Source: Allopusillimonas ginsengisoli (GTDB taxonomy: Bacteria > Pseudomonadota > Gammaproteobacteria > Burkholderiales > Burkholderiaceae_B). Taken from it: a stretch of 64,000 nt of DNA. A program made the translations under genes and the position numbers. Positions 18,519-27,107 of the stretch are shown one piece after another. The notes below the pieces were generated by a model. It ran no database searches. It was not told the origin of the DNA and was given only the letters and a program-made list of their open reading frames with translations. Every line of letters starts with the position of its first letter. Positions within the stretch are counted from its first letter, which is position 1. The stretch spans positions 186,001 to 250,000 of the forward strand of contig NZ_SDQE01000003.1 of assembly GCF_004153455.1 (NCBI RefSeq), read 5' to 3'.

Positions 18519-19406
18519 ATGATTTCAATATTCGGCGTTCCTGTCCAGGCGCTGCTGGGGCAATTGCTGCTGGGACTGGTCAACGGCTCGTTCTACGCTG
18601 TGCTATCACTAGGCCTGGCGGTCATCTTCGGCCTGCTCAACATCATCAACTTCGCCCACGGCGCGCTCTACATGCTGGGCGCTTTCGTGGCATGGATGGG
18701 CCTGCAATACCTCGGGCTCAACTATTGGGTCATGCTGCTCATCGCCCCCCTCGTGGTCGGCGCCGTTGGCATCATTCTGGAACGCACCCTCATCCGTCAT
18801 CTCTACAAACTGGACCACCTTTACGGCCTGCTGCTCACGTTCGGATTGACACTGCTCATCGAGGGCATATTCCGCAGCCTGTATGGCGTATCGGGCCAGC
18901 CCTATTCCACACCCGAACTGCTCAAGGGTGGCGTCAACCTGGGCTTTATGTATCTGCCCATCTATCGCGCCTGGGTCGTTGTCGCCTCCATCATCGCCTG
19001 CCTGGCGACCTGGTTTGTCATTGAAAAAACACGCTTGGGCGCGCTGCTGCGCGCGGGCACTGAAAATCCGAAACTGGTCGAAGCCTTTGGCGTGAATGTC
19101 CCGCTGCTGATCACACTGACCTACGGATTCGGTGTCGCGCTGGCGGGTTTTGCCGGTGTGCTGGCCGCCCCCATCATGCAGGTGTCGCCGCTGATGGGAT
19201 CCAACCTCATCATCGTGGTGTTTGCCGTCGTCGTGATTGGCGGCATGGGCTCCATCATGGGTTCCATCGTCACCGGCCTGGGGCTGGGTGTCATTGAGGG
19301 ACTGACCAAAGTGTTCTGGCCAGAGGCCTCCAACACTGTGGTGTTCATCATCATGGTCATTGTCCTGCTGCTTCGTCCAGCCGGCCTGTTTGGAAAAGAA
19401 AAATGA
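18519..19406 (+). CDS. livH: Liv-type ABC importer permease LivH (system 1)
   Basis: Inner-membrane permease of the LivH family, 295 residues, hydrophobic with about eight membrane segments. Family motifs include LLGLVNGSFYAVLSLGLAVIFG near the N-terminus and the cytoplasmic-loop region TRLGALLRAGTENPKLVEAFGVN that contacts the ATPases. The stop overlaps the livM start (ATGA). The start is the ATG at 18519; its ribosome site is weak, consistent with lower expression than the binding protein upstream. Confidence 0.93.
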   Translation: MISIFGVPVQALLGQLLLGLVNGSFYAVLSLGLAVIFGLLNIINFAHGALYMLGAFVAWMGLQYLGLNYWVMLLIAPLVVGAVGIILERTLIRHLYKLDHLYGLLLTFGLTLLIEGIFRSLYGVSGQPYSTPELLKGGVNLGFMYLPIYRAWVVVASIIACLATWFVIEKTRLGALLRAGTENPKLVEAFGVNVPLLITLTYGFGVALAGFAGVLAAPIMQVSPLMGSNLIIVVFAVVVIGGMGSIMGSIVTGLGLGVIEGLTKVFWPEASNTVVFIIMVIVLLLRPAGLFGKEK

Positions 19407-20380
19407 ATCGTCAACTACTCGGCTATATTGCATTCGCGATCATCATTGCCATTTTGCCGATGGTGGGCGCCTATCCTATCTTTGTGATGAAGGTCATGTG
19501 CTACGCCCTGTTTGCCTGCGCCTTCAATCTGCTGCTCGGCTACACAGGGCTGCTTTCCTTTGGCCATGCCGCCTTTCTGGGCGGAGCCGCCTACGCGTCC
19601 GGGCATGCCATGGCCGTGTGGGGGCTCCCAACCTTTGCCGGAATTTTCTTCGGCACCGCCGTGGCTGCGGTGATGGGTCTGGTGATGGGCCTGCTGGCCA
19701 TACGGCGCAGTGGCATCTACTTTGCCATGATCACGCTAGCCATGGCGCAGATGGTGTTCTTTTTCTTCTTGCAGGCGCCGTTCACGCACGGCGAGGACGG
19801 GCTCCAGGGCATCCCCCGCGGCTCCTTCCTCGGGCTGGATCTGAGTCGTGACCTGACGCTGTATTACGTGGTGATGGCCATTTTCTTCTTTGGCTATTTC
19901 GTTTGCTGGCGTACCGTGAACTCGCCCTTCGGTCAGGTGCTCAAGGCGATCCGCGAGAATGAGCCGCGAGCCATATCACTTGGCTACAACGTGAACAATT
20001 TCAAGTTGCTCGCTTTTGTGCTCTCGGCCACTCTGGCCGGCCTCGCCGGTTCCACCAAGGCGTTGGTGTTTGTCTCGGCCACCTTATCCGATGCCACGTG
20101 GCAGATGTCTGGCATGGTCATCCTGATGACGCTGATAGGTGGACTGGGCACGTTTACCGGCCCGGTACTGGGCGCGCTGATTGTCGTCATGCTGGAAAAC
20201 AAGGTGGGCGAATTTGGCCGTTTTCTCTCCCAGACAACCGGCATCGAATGGTTCCGCTCGCTTGGGGAATCCGTCACCATTGTGATCGGCCTGATATTTA
20301 TTCTGTCGGTGCTGGCCTTCCGCCGTGGGATTGTTGGCGAAATCGCCCATCGTTACAAGCTGCGCAAGGCAGGCAGTTGA
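19403..20380 (+). CDS. livM: Liv-type ABC importer permease LivM (system 1)
   Basis: Second permease subunit, 325 residues with 8-10 hydrophobic segments. It shows LivM hallmarks: FNLLLGYTGLLSFGHAAFLGGAAYA in the first half and SPFGQVLKAIRENEPRAISLGYNV as the ATPase-contact loop. It overlaps livH by 4 nt. Last gene of system 1; a strong terminator follows at 20425. In this system LivM is a separate protein, whereas the neighbouring system has it fused to LivG. Confidence 0.93.
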   Translation: MNRQLLGYIAFAIIIAILPMVGAYPIFVMKVMCYALFACAFNLLLGYTGLLSFGHAAFLGGAAYASGHAMAVWGLPTFAGIFFGTAVAAVMGLVMGLLAIRRSGIYFAMITLAMAQMVFFFFLQAPFTHGEDGLQGIPRGSFLGLDLSRDLTLYYVVMAIFFFGYFVCWRTVNSPFGQVLKAIRENEPRAISLGYNVNNFKLLAFVLSATLAGLAGSTKALVFVSATLSDATWQMSGMVILMTLIGGLGTFTGPVLGALIVVMLENKVGEFGRFLSQTTGIEWFRSLGESVTIVIGLIFILSVLAFRRGIVGEIAHRYKLRKAGS

Positions 20381-20424
20381 TCAACAACATCGGTGGACAC
20401 TGCCCACCGATGGGCTGAGCAAAG

Positions 20425-20460
20425 CAAAATGGACGCCCACGCAGGCGTCCATTTTGTTTT
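20425..20460. terminator. Bidirectional terminator between the two Liv clusters
   Basis: 13-bp perfect stem (20425-20437 with 20444-20456, core AATGGACGCC), 6-nt loop, flanked by T-rich tracts on both strands (ATTTTGTTTT on plus). It separates livM of system 1 from livF of system 2, which converge here. A shorter inverted repeat, ATCGGTGG/CCACCGAT, lies just before it. Confidence 0.9.
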
Positions 20461-20499
20461 GCGGCCCAAGGCCCCACGGACAACATCCCGAGGATGTCG

Positions 20500-21303
20500 C
20501 TATACAGGCATCGCGTCCTTGCGTGTATTTCCCAAGCCGAGATAACTTTCGATGACGCGAGGATTATCCGCCAGTTCCCTGGCCGGCCCTTCGAGAATGA
20601 CTTCTCCGGTCTCGAGCACATAGCCATAGTCGGCAACCTGCAACGCGGCGCGGGCATTCTGCTCTACGAGCAGGATGGCAACGCCCGTGCTGCGTAACCG
20701 GGCAATGATCTGGAAAATCTCACGGACAATACGAGGCGCCAGGCCCAGACTGGGCTCATCCAGCATCAGCAGTTCGGGTTGCGCCATCAGCGCGCGCCCA
20801 ACAGCAAGCATCTGTCTTTCGCCACCCGACAGCGTGCCGGCTTCTTGCGCCCTGCGCTCACGCAGCCGCGGGAATATCTCGAAGACTTCTTCCATGGTGT
20901 TCTTCCAGCCAGGCTTGCGGGCACGGTACAACCGGAACCCGCCCAGCAACAGATTGTCTTCGACCGACATGCTGCCAAACAGCTCACGACGTTCCGGCAC
21001 CAGCGACATTCCGCCGGCCACACGCCGCTCGACCTCCCATGGCAACACTTCGGACCCGAGATATTGCACCGATCCAGAACAGTTGCCGGCAGCAGGCAAG
21101 GCACCCATAATCGCATTGAGCATCGTGGACTTGCCTGCACCATTGCCCCCGATCACGGTCACAATACTGCCGCGGGGCACGATAATGTTTGCATCGGTCA
21201 CTGCGTTCACTTTGCCATACCGCGCAGACAGGCCCCTTACCTGCAGAATCGGCGCATCGGCCTGCGAGACATCCGCACCCATCTTTTTTTCAACACCGCT
21301 CAT
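20500..21303 (-). CDS. livF: Liv-type ABC importer ATPase LivF (system 2)
   Basis: ATPase of the second HAAT importer, 267 residues. Walker A is the normal GGNGAGKST, signature LSGGERQMLAVGRAL, Walker B LLMLDEPSLGLAP, typical of LivF. It has about 20 extra N-terminal residues before the first strand (ILQVRGLSARYG), so a later start is possible, but GGGAGG lies 6 nt before the ATG at 21303. The start overlaps the stop of the livM-livG fusion (ATGA). Last gene of the minus-strand operon. Confidence 0.93.
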   Translation of the reverse strand: MSGVEKKMGADVSQADAPILQVRGLSARYGKVNAVTDANIIVPRGSIVTVIGGNGAGKSTMLNAIMGALPAAGNCSGSVQYLGSEVLPWEVERRVAGGMSLVPERRELFGSMSVEDNLLLGGFRLYRARKPGWKNTMEEVFEIFPRLRERRAQEAGTLSGGERQMLAVGRALMAQPELLMLDEPSLGLAPRIVREIFQIIARLRSTGVAILLVEQNARAALQVADYGYVLETGEVILEGPARELADNPRVIESYLGLGNTRKDAMPV

Positions 21304-23168
21304 GCCAGCCTCCCGTTCGCGAGGGGCTGCCCCACCGATCCGCTGTGCGCCGCGTCCGGAACCGCCTGTTCAGCGAGGTCCAGATCATCATCAATCCCGC
21401 CCAAATAGGCAGCCAGCACGGCAGGGTTGCGCTGCACCTCATCCGGCGTGCCTTCCGCCAGCTTGGTACCGAAATCCATCACCACCAGGTGGTCCGTGAG
21501 ATTCATGACAAAATCCATATCGTGTTCCACCAGCAGGATACTCATGCCTTCCTGGCGCAACTGGTCCAGCACCGTTGCCAGGGCCTGCTTCTCTTTGTAG
21601 CGCAGGCCCGCCGCGGGCTCATCCAGCAGCAGCAGGACCGGATCAGCAGCGAGCGCGCGCGCGATTTCGACGATGCGCTGCTGGCCCAGCGCCAGGTTCC
21701 CGGCCTGTTCGTAGAGATATTCACCCAGCCCGACGCGCTCCAGTTGAACCGCCGCTTCGTGCAACAATTGCGCCTCTTGACTGCGCTCGGCATGCAGCAA
21801 TGCGGACAGTACGCCGACTTTGCTGCGAAGGTGGGCGCCAAGGGCGACATTTTCTATCACCGTCATTGTCGGCAGCAGCTGCACGTGCTGGAATGTACGC
21901 CCCACCCCAAGACTGGCGATTTCGCGGGCGGGCATCGTATCAAGCCGCTGCCCCAGAAAACTGACCTGCCCGCGCGTGGCCTTGAGCACGCCACTGATGA
22001 GATTGAAGGTCGTACTCTTGCCTGCGCCATTGGGGCCAATCAATCCCATGATCTCGCCGGCCTTCAGCTTGAAGGTAATGTCATTGACCGCCACCAATCC
22101 GCCGAATTCCTTGCGTATGGCATCCACTTCCAGCACCAGCCGGCCTTTCTCCGGGCGCGGCCGCTGGGGCAACGCAGGCGCCTGTCGCGGCGCGGCGCCG
22201 CCACGCGCCTGGCCACGGCCAAACACCGTGGACCACCATGTCGCGAGAATAGGCCAAACTCCATGACGCGCATACTGCAGCACCAATATCATCAGTACGC
22301 CAAATACGATGAGCTCAAAGTTGGCGTTGGTGTCCAGGATCTTGGGCAACACGTTCTGCAGTTGGTCCTTGAGCGTCAGGATCAGGCCCGAACCCAGGAC
22401 CGCCCCCCAAACACTGCCGGTGCCGCCCACTACCGCCATGAATAGATATTCAATGCCGTAGTTCAGGCCGAACGGGCTTGGGCTGACGGCGCGCTGCATG
22501 TGAGCGTACAGCCAGCCCGACAGGCTGGCCAGCAATGCCGCATAAACAAAGATGATGACCTTGTAGGTGGCCATGTTCACGCCGAACGACTCGGCCATGC
22601 CGCCGCTGCCCCTGAGAGCCCGTATGGCGCGGCCGGGACGGGAATCGAGCAGATTGCGCGTTGCCCACATGGCAAGCAACACAAAAATCCAGATCAGATA
22701 ATAGATGCGCCGGCCTTGGCTGAGCGAAAACCCGAACACATCAATGGGGACAATGCCGGCGATGCCATCGTACTGGCCCAGAAAATTCAGATTGCCGAAC
22801 AGGTAGTACAGGGAAAGACACCAGGCTATCGTACCGAGCGGCAGATAATGCCCGGACAGGCGCAGGGTAATCGCACCAAGCACATAGGCCACCAGGCAGG
22901 TGATTGCCAGGCCCGCCAGCAGGCCCACCCAGGGAGACAGCCCCAGCGCGGTGGACATCCAGGCCGTGGCATAGGCCCCTATTCCAACGAACGCCGCCTG
23001 GCCGAAAGAGGTCAGCCCACCAATACCCGTCAAGACAATCAGGCCAAGCACCACCAGGCTGGCAAGCCCGATGTAGTTCAGATGCGTAATCCAGAATGTC
23101 GGGGTGCCCGGCAATACGGGGAGCACAGCCAGCACAATAATGACGACAGCCAGTAATAGTCGGTTCAT
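21300..23168 (-). CDS. Fused Liv permease-ATPase (LivM-LivG) of system 2
   Basis: A single 622-residue protein. Residues 1 to about 315 are a LivM permease (GLTSFGQAAFVGIGAYA; RPGRAIRALRGSGGMAESFGVN as the coupling loop). An Arg/Ala/Pro-rich linker follows (~315-342), and then a complete LivG ATPase from about residue 345 (Walker A GPNGAGKST, signature LALGQQRIVEIARAL, Walker B LLLLDEP, switch VEHDM). No stop or frameshift lies between the halves. The start is the ATG at 23168 with GAGGAG 8 nt upstream. The importer therefore needs only LivH, this fusion, LivF and the binding protein. LivM-LivG fusions occur in some proteobacterial HAAT systems. Confidence 0.93.
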   Translation of the reverse strand: MNRLLLAVVIIVLAVLPVLPGTPTFWITHLNYIGLASLVVLGLIVLTGIGGLTSFGQAAFVGIGAYATAWMSTALGLSPWVGLLAGLAITCLVAYVLGAITLRLSGHYLPLGTIAWCLSLYYLFGNLNFLGQYDGIAGIVPIDVFGFSLSQGRRIYYLIWIFVLLAMWATRNLLDSRPGRAIRALRGSGGMAESFGVNMATYKVIIFVYAALLASLSGWLYAHMQRAVSPSPFGLNYGIEYLFMAVVGGTGSVWGAVLGSGLILTLKDQLQNVLPKILDTNANFELIVFGVLMILVLQYARHGVWPILATWWSTVFGRGQARGGAAPRQAPALPQRPRPEKGRLVLEVDAIRKEFGGLVAVNDITFKLKAGEIMGLIGPNGAGKSTTFNLISGVLKATRGQVSFLGQRLDTMPAREIASLGVGRTFQHVQLLPTMTVIENVALGAHLRSKVGVLSALLHAERSQEAQLLHEAAVQLERVGLGEYLYEQAGNLALGQQRIVEIARALAADPVLLLLDEPAAGLRYKEKQALATVLDQLRQEGMSILLVEHDMDFVMNLTDHLVVMDFGTKLAEGTPDEVQRNPAVLAAYLGGIDDDLDLAEQAVPDAAHSGSVGQPLANGRLA

Positions 23169-23172
23169 GTGC

Positions 23173-24210
23173 TTACTCCTCATCGTCCGTATGGTGCGAG
23201 CCGAACGACCGCCACAACAACACCGGAATAATCAGCGTAAACACGATGACTTCCTTGTAGGCGCTGGCCCAGAAAGATGAGAACGCTTCCAGAATGCCGA
23301 CAAACAAGGCGCCGCCCGCCGCAACCGGATAGCTGACCAATCCTCCGAAGATGGCGGCGACAAAGCCCTTCAGGCCAATCAAAAAGCCAGTGTCGTAATA
23401 AACCGTGGTTACCGGCGCGATCAGCATGCCTGACAGCGCTCCGATGGCGGCAGCCAGCGTGAAGGTCAGGCTGCCGGACATGTTGGTGCTTATACCCACC
23501 AGCCTTGCCCCCCGGCGATTGACGGCGGTTGCTCGCAACGCCCGTCCATAGAGCGTGCGTCCGAAAAATATCCAGAGTGCAAGAATCAGCACCGCACAGG
23601 TTCCCAACACGAAAAAGGTTTGCGCCGTCCAGTTGACCGGCCCCATCTGTATCGAGCCCTCCATAAAGGGTGGCGTACGCCACCCCTCTGCGCCGAAAAA
23701 GACGAGCGCCAGCCCCGTAAGCGCAAAGTGCACCGCGACCGAAATAATCAACAACACCAGCACACTGGCTTCCGCAATCGGTTGATAGACCAGGCGATAC
23801 AGCATGGGACCCATGGGGATGACCAACGCCAGCGAAAACAGCACATTCAGCCAGAGTGGCGTGTCTTTGGAGACCACATAGGGTGCCAGCAAGAACAGCA
23901 CAGCCGGCAGCGCCAGGGTCCAGACGGCAGTACGCCCCAATCCGGACCAGTTGCGCGCGCGCAGGCTGGACAGACATTCCGCCAGAAAAGCCAGCACGCC
24001 CATGATGAGCAACAACTGCACCGTGCCCGGCATACGCCCATTGACCATGAAGGCCAGCGTCAGCGCACCGAAGGCGACAAATTCCCCCTGAGGAATGAAG
24101 ATAACGCGCGTGACCACAAAGACCAGGACCAGCGCCAGCCCAAGCAACGCATAGATGGCGCCGTTCATGACGCCATCCTGCAGCAGTATCAAAACGATTG
24201 TTGTATTCAT
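23173..24210 (-). CDS. livH: Liv-type ABC importer permease LivH (system 2)
   Basis: Permease of the LivH family, 345 residues, longer than the system 1 copy because of an extra segment around residues 80-120 (an additional hydrophobic stretch after SSLRARNWSG). It keeps the N-terminal DGVMNGAIYALLGLALVLVF and the coupling loop TLYGRALRATAVNRRGARLVGIS. It ends 4 nt before the start of the fused permease-ATPase gene. About 150 nt with a hairpin separate it from the upstream binding protein. Confidence 0.92.
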   Translation of the reverse strand: MNTTIVLILLQDGVMNGAIYALLGLALVLVFVVTRVIFIPQGEFVAFGALTLAFMVNGRMPGTVQLLLIMGVLAFLAECLSSLRARNWSGLGRTAVWTLALPAVLFLLAPYVVSKDTPLWLNVLFSLALVIPMGPMLYRLVYQPIAEASVLVLLIISVAVHFALTGLALVFFGAEGWRTPPFMEGSIQMGPVNWTAQTFFVLGTCAVLILALWIFFGRTLYGRALRATAVNRRGARLVGISTNMSGSLTFTLAAAIGALSGMLIAPVTTVYYDTGFLIGLKGFVAAIFGGLVSYPVAAGGALFVGILEAFSSFWASAYKEVIVFTLIIPVLLWRSFGSHHTDDEE

Positions 24211-24282
24211 CGGGGGGCTGCCATGCCTCTAAAACCAGAATTGCTTTCCGCGATGGCCTTACTCGCCAAAGCGGAACCATGA

Positions 24283-24316
24283 CAAGAAACACCGGCCACA
24301 CGGCCGGCTGTTCTTG
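24283..24316 (-). promoter_or_regulatory. Hairpin between SBP 2 and livH 2
   Basis: Inverted repeat of 15-nt arms (24283-24297 with 24302-24316): 6 bp outer (CAAGAA), a 3-nt internal mismatch, 6 bp inner (CCGGCC), loop ACAC. It occupies the SBP-permease junction of system 2, exactly as a hairpin does in system 1, though the sequences are unrelated. A role in raising binding protein over permease levels is likely. Confidence 0.5.
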
Positions 24317-24362
24317 CGCCGCCCGTCAGTCTGGCTGAGGGCGGCCGTTGCGACACCGCGCA

Positions 24363-25532
24363 TTACAGATCAGGCTGGTATGTCCACTTGCCGTCAACGA
24401 CCTTCACAATAACGCGGGCACGATCATCGAAGCCCGCATGGTCGGTCGGACTCATGGTGAACACGCCCTGAGATGCAGGCAGGTCCTTCACGTTTTCCAG
24501 CGCATCGCGCATGGCCTTGCGAAAATCGGCAGTGCCTGGCTTGGCGCCGGTCTTGAGCGCAGCCGGAATGGCGTGCGAGATCAACAGGCCGGCATCCCAC
24601 ATATGGCCGCCAAAGGTGTTGATCGTGCCTTCGCCGTACTTGTCTTCATATTTGGTTTTGTAGGTGAGCGCGCTCTTCTTGACCGGATTGCTGTCAGGCA
24701 ATTGATCAGCCACCAACAGCGGGCCGGCAGGCAGTATCATGCCTTCGCAGTCCTTGCCGCAGACACGCAGCACATCGTTATTGGCCGCACCGTGGGTCTG
24801 GTACATGATGCCCTTGTAGCCACGGCTCTTGAGCTCGCTTTGCGGCAAAGCCACCGGCGTACCCGACCCTGCAACCAGGATGCCATCAGGATTGGCCGCG
24901 ATCAACTTGAGCGTCTGGCCGGTTACGCTGGTGTCCGTACGGCCATAGCGCTCGACCGCCACCATATCGATCCCCTTGGCCTTGGCTGCCTCAGTCATGA
25001 CGTTGAGCCAGCCCTCGCCATAGGCATCGGTATAGCCAATAAAGCCCAGTGTCTTGATGCCTTGCTTGGCCATGGCATCGGCCAGCGCGCCAGCCATCAA
25101 TTGATCGTTCTGCGGTGTTTTGAAGACCCATTCGCGAGGCCCTTCCACGGGCTGGACAATTTTTGCGTTGGCGGCAACGCTGATCATGGGCGTTTTGGTT
25201 TCGCCCGCCACGTCCACCATGGCCAGCGAGCCTGGCGTGACCGATGTGCCTACAATGACGTCCACGTTGTCGTCACTGATCAACTTGCGCATGTTCTTGA
25301 CGGCAACTGTCGTATCGGTGCCGTCATCCAGAACGATATATTCGATCTTTTGACCGGCCACTTCAGTCGGCAGCAAAGAGACGGTATTGCGCTCGGGGAT
25401 GCCCAGCGAAGCGGCGGGGCCGGTACTTGCAACAGTGATGCCCACCTTGATCTGGGCCGATGCCATCAGCGGCAGGGCCAACGCTACAGCACCGGCAAGC
25501 ACCGACAACCGGACCGACTTATTCATATTCAT
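24363..25532 (-). CDS. Periplasmic substrate-binding protein of Liv system 2
   Basis: Peripla_BP_6-type binding protein, 389 residues. It starts MNMNKSVRLSVLAG and has a signal peptide cleaved after LMASA (about residue 25); the mature protein begins QIKVGITVASTGPAASLGIPE. Two cysteines (CGKDCEG) in the second lobe could form a disulfide. The start is the ATG at 25532 with GGAG 8 nt upstream; an ATG two codons later is equally possible, and the 21 codons further upstream are not protein-like. The ASTGPAASLGIPE pattern is shared with binding proteins for aromatic acids, but the ligand here is unproven. Confidence 0.88.
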   Translation of the reverse strand: MNMNKSVRLSVLAGAVALALPLMASAQIKVGITVASTGPAASLGIPERNTVSLLPTEVAGQKIEYIVLDDGTDTTVAVKNMRKLISDDNVDVIVGTSVTPGSLAMVDVAGETKTPMISVAANAKIVQPVEGPREWVFKTPQNDQLMAGALADAMAKQGIKTLGFIGYTDAYGEGWLNVMTEAAKAKGIDMVAVERYGRTDTSVTGQTLKLIAANPDGILVAGSGTPVALPQSELKSRGYKGIMYQTHGAANNDVLRVCGKDCEGMILPAGPLLVADQLPDSNPVKKSALTYKTKYEDKYGEGTINTFGGHMWDAGLLISHAIPAALKTGAKPGTADFRKAMRDALENVKDLPASQGVFTMSPTDHAGFDDRARVIVKVVDGKWTYQPDL

Positions 25533-25641
25533 TACCTTGTCTCCAGGAAAAAGACCGGAATCGTCGCCCAGGCAGGATCGACGGCCAGTGTTCAACGTTA
25601 TACAGATTATGTTCCGTCATCCGATTAAGAGTATCACTTTA

Positions 25642-25673
25642 TGTCTGAAGTAAATATTAGTATTTACCAGACA
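25642..25673. promoter_or_regulatory. Palindromic operator candidate
   Basis: TGTCTG (25642-25647), AA, GTAAATA (25650-25656), loop TTAG, TATTTAC (25661-25667), CAGACA (25668-25673): 13 paired bases with a 2-nt bulge. It lies about 110 nt upstream of the SBP 2 start and 170 nt upstream of msrB, a place suited to an operator for the transporter operon. No regulator gene is adjacent. Confidence 0.5.
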
Positions 25674-25741
25674 CTTTAAGGTTGTAATAATCAAGGATGA
25701 CCAGAATTATGGCAGAACCGCCAGTAAATTCTTCTAGGGGA

Positions 25742-25775
25742 TTCCCGACGGCAAAAAACATGTGTTTTTCGGGAA
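25742..25775 (+). promoter_or_regulatory. Stem-loop in the msrB leader
   Basis: TTCCCG (25742-25747) pairs with CGGGAA (25770-25775), enclosing the palindrome AAAAACA-TG-TGTTTTT (25754-25769), with a 6-nt bulge on the 5' side. It lies ~70 nt upstream of the msrB ATG. It could be an operator on DNA or a leader structure in RNA; a terminator is unlikely because the U-run is inside the stem. Confidence 0.4.
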
Positions 25776-25843
25776 CCTGTCGGCCTGTTCCAAAGTCGAT
25801 TAACATGGTGGTTGGTACTGTTTTCTGTCTATATAGGTCAGTC

Positions 25844-26239
25844 ATGGAAAAAATCGTCAAGAGCGACGCGCAATGGCGCGCCGAACTGACGCCCGAAGAA
25901 TACACGGTTGTGCGCCAGAAAGGCACCGAAAGGCCATTCACCGGCCGTTATTGGGATACGCGCACACCCGGCATTTATCGTTGCGTTGGCTGTGGAACCC
26001 CACTGTTCGCGTCCGACACCAAGTTCGATGCGGGCTGTGGATGGCCCAGCTATTTCGAGCCGCTCGATGCGGCCAATGTCCGTGAAGAATCCGACACCAG
26101 CCATGGCATGGTGCGCACCGAGGTTTTGTGCAATGTGTGCGACGCTCACCTTGGCCACGTATTCCCGGATGGGCCGCCTCCCACGGGCCGGCGCTACTGC
26201 ATCAACTCGCTTTCGCTCAAGTTCGAACCCGCCACATGA
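25844..26239 (+). CDS. msrB: Peptide methionine-R-sulfoxide reductase
   Basis: Repairs the R-epimer of methionine sulfoxide in proteins, using thioredoxin. The 131-residue protein has the structural zinc site C47-x2-C50 and C96-x2-C99, the conserved GCGWPSYF (C65, possible resolving residue) and the catalytic Cys119 in [10 protein letters not shown]. The ATG at 25844 matches the usual start of the family ([15 protein letters not shown]). It overlaps yciB by 4 nt and heads msrB-yciB-bolA-like-ppi. Confidence 0.96.
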   Translation: MEKIVKSDAQWRAELTPEEYTVVRQKGTERPFTGRYWDTRTPGIYRCVGCGTPLFASDTKFDAGCGWPSYFEPLDAANVREESDTSHGMVRTEVLCNVCDAHLGHVFPDGPPPTGRRYCINSLSLKFEPAT

Positions 26240-26817
26240 AGAAATTCCTCTTCGATCTCTTTCCCCTGCTGCTGTTTTTCGCGGCGTTCAAGTTCTCGGA
26301 CATCTACACCGCAACGGCCGTCGCCATTGTCGCCGCAGTGGTTCAGTTCATCTGGCTGAAGGCGCGCGGCAAAGTCATCGAGGCCACCCACTGGATCAAC
26401 CTGACGGTGATTCTCGTATTCGGGGGCGCTACGCTGTTCTTTCACAATGATGCCTTCATCAAATGGAAGCCCACGGTGCTGTACTGGCTGTTTGGCGGTA
26501 TCCTTCTGGGCGCCCGGCTGTTTTTCGGGCGCAACCTCATGCGCAAGCTGATTGGCGACAAAGTCGCCATGCCAGACGTCGCCTGGGACAAGCTCAACCT
26601 GAGCTGGGCGGGCTTCTTCCTGGCATCCGGCGCCCTCAATCTGTATGTCGCCTTCTCAGGCCACTTCACCGAAGCGCAATGGGTAAACTTCAAGGTTTTT
26701 GGCCTCATGGCCCTGCTATTGCTGTTCGTCATCATCCAATCCATCTGGCTTGGCCGTCACATGCAGGAAGAGCCCAGCGCACCCAACCCGCTGCCCAAGC
26801 CTGAGGATCAACCCTGA
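26236..26817 (+). CDS. yciB: Inner-membrane septation protein A (YciB/IspZ)
   Basis: Polytopic inner-membrane protein, 193 residues, linked to septation and envelope integrity. The N-terminus [19 protein letters not shown] and the motif [22 protein letters not shown]...FIKWKPTV are family hallmarks; five hydrophobic segments can be counted. Its ATG overlaps the msrB stop, and its stop overlaps the next start by one base, so the three genes are translationally coupled. Pairing with a BolA-like gene is common in betaproteobacteria. Confidence 0.95.
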   Translation: MKKFLFDLFPLLLFFAAFKFSDIYTATAVAIVAAVVQFIWLKARGKVIEATHWINLTVILVFGGATLFFHNDAFIKWKPTVLYWLFGGILLGARLFFGRNLMRKLIGDKVAMPDVAWDKLNLSWAGFFLASGALNLYVAFSGHFTEAQWVNFKVFGLMALLLLFVIIQSIWLGRHMQEEPSAPNPLPKPEDQP

Positions 26818-27080
26818 TGCACAACGATCACAAGTCACTGCTGCAGGCCCGCCTGCAGGAGCTGGAACCCGACTGGCTCGAAATCATCGACGAATCTCAC
26901 CTGCATGCCGGACATGCGGGCGCCCGCGGCGGCGCCAGCCACTTCCGCGTGCAGATCTGGTGCGATGCCTTTGCAGGGCTGGGCACAGTGGCCCGCCACC
27001 GGCTAGTCTATGCCCGTGTCCAGGACCTCATGCCTTACCCCATCCACGCCCTGGCCATCGAGGCCCGGGATCCATTCTGA
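26817..27080 (+). CDS. BolA-family protein
   Basis: Small 87-residue BolA-like protein. The core has the ordered family pattern: an N-terminal helix LQARLQELEPDWLEIIDESHLHAGH, then HFRVQIWCDAF, the conserved RHRLVYARVQDLM and the C-terminal IHALAIEARDP. BolA proteins bind [2Fe-2S] glutaredoxins through the His in the SHLHAGH region and the invariant HR. Its start overlaps the yciB stop. It follows membrane and redox-repair genes and precedes a periplasmic chaperone. Confidence 0.92.
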   Translation: MHNDHKSLLQARLQELEPDWLEIIDESHLHAGHAGARGGASHFRVQIWCDAFAGLGTVARHRLVYARVQDLMPYPIHALAIEARDPF

Positions 27081-27107
27081 ATTCCCCTAGAAATCCAAAG
27101 GAAACAC

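Larger units (their letters stand above)
25533..25843. promoter_or_regulatory. SBP 2 / msrB divergent region with palindromes
   Basis: This 311-nt region is markedly AT-richer than its surroundings and holds no convincing gene. An open frame at 25697 would give MsrB 49 extra residues that do not resemble MsrB. It contains a long imperfect palindrome (25642-25673) and a second stem (25742-25775), the latter followed by GGAAC...GTTCC (25772-25791). It should contain the promoters of the system 2 operon (minus) and of msrB-yciB-bolA (plus). Confidence 0.6.

Noticed and set aside
25697-25843. 49-residue N-terminal extension of MsrB
   Set aside because: Not similar to MsrB N-termini and crosses palindromic regulatory DNA; ATG 25844 gives the standard length.
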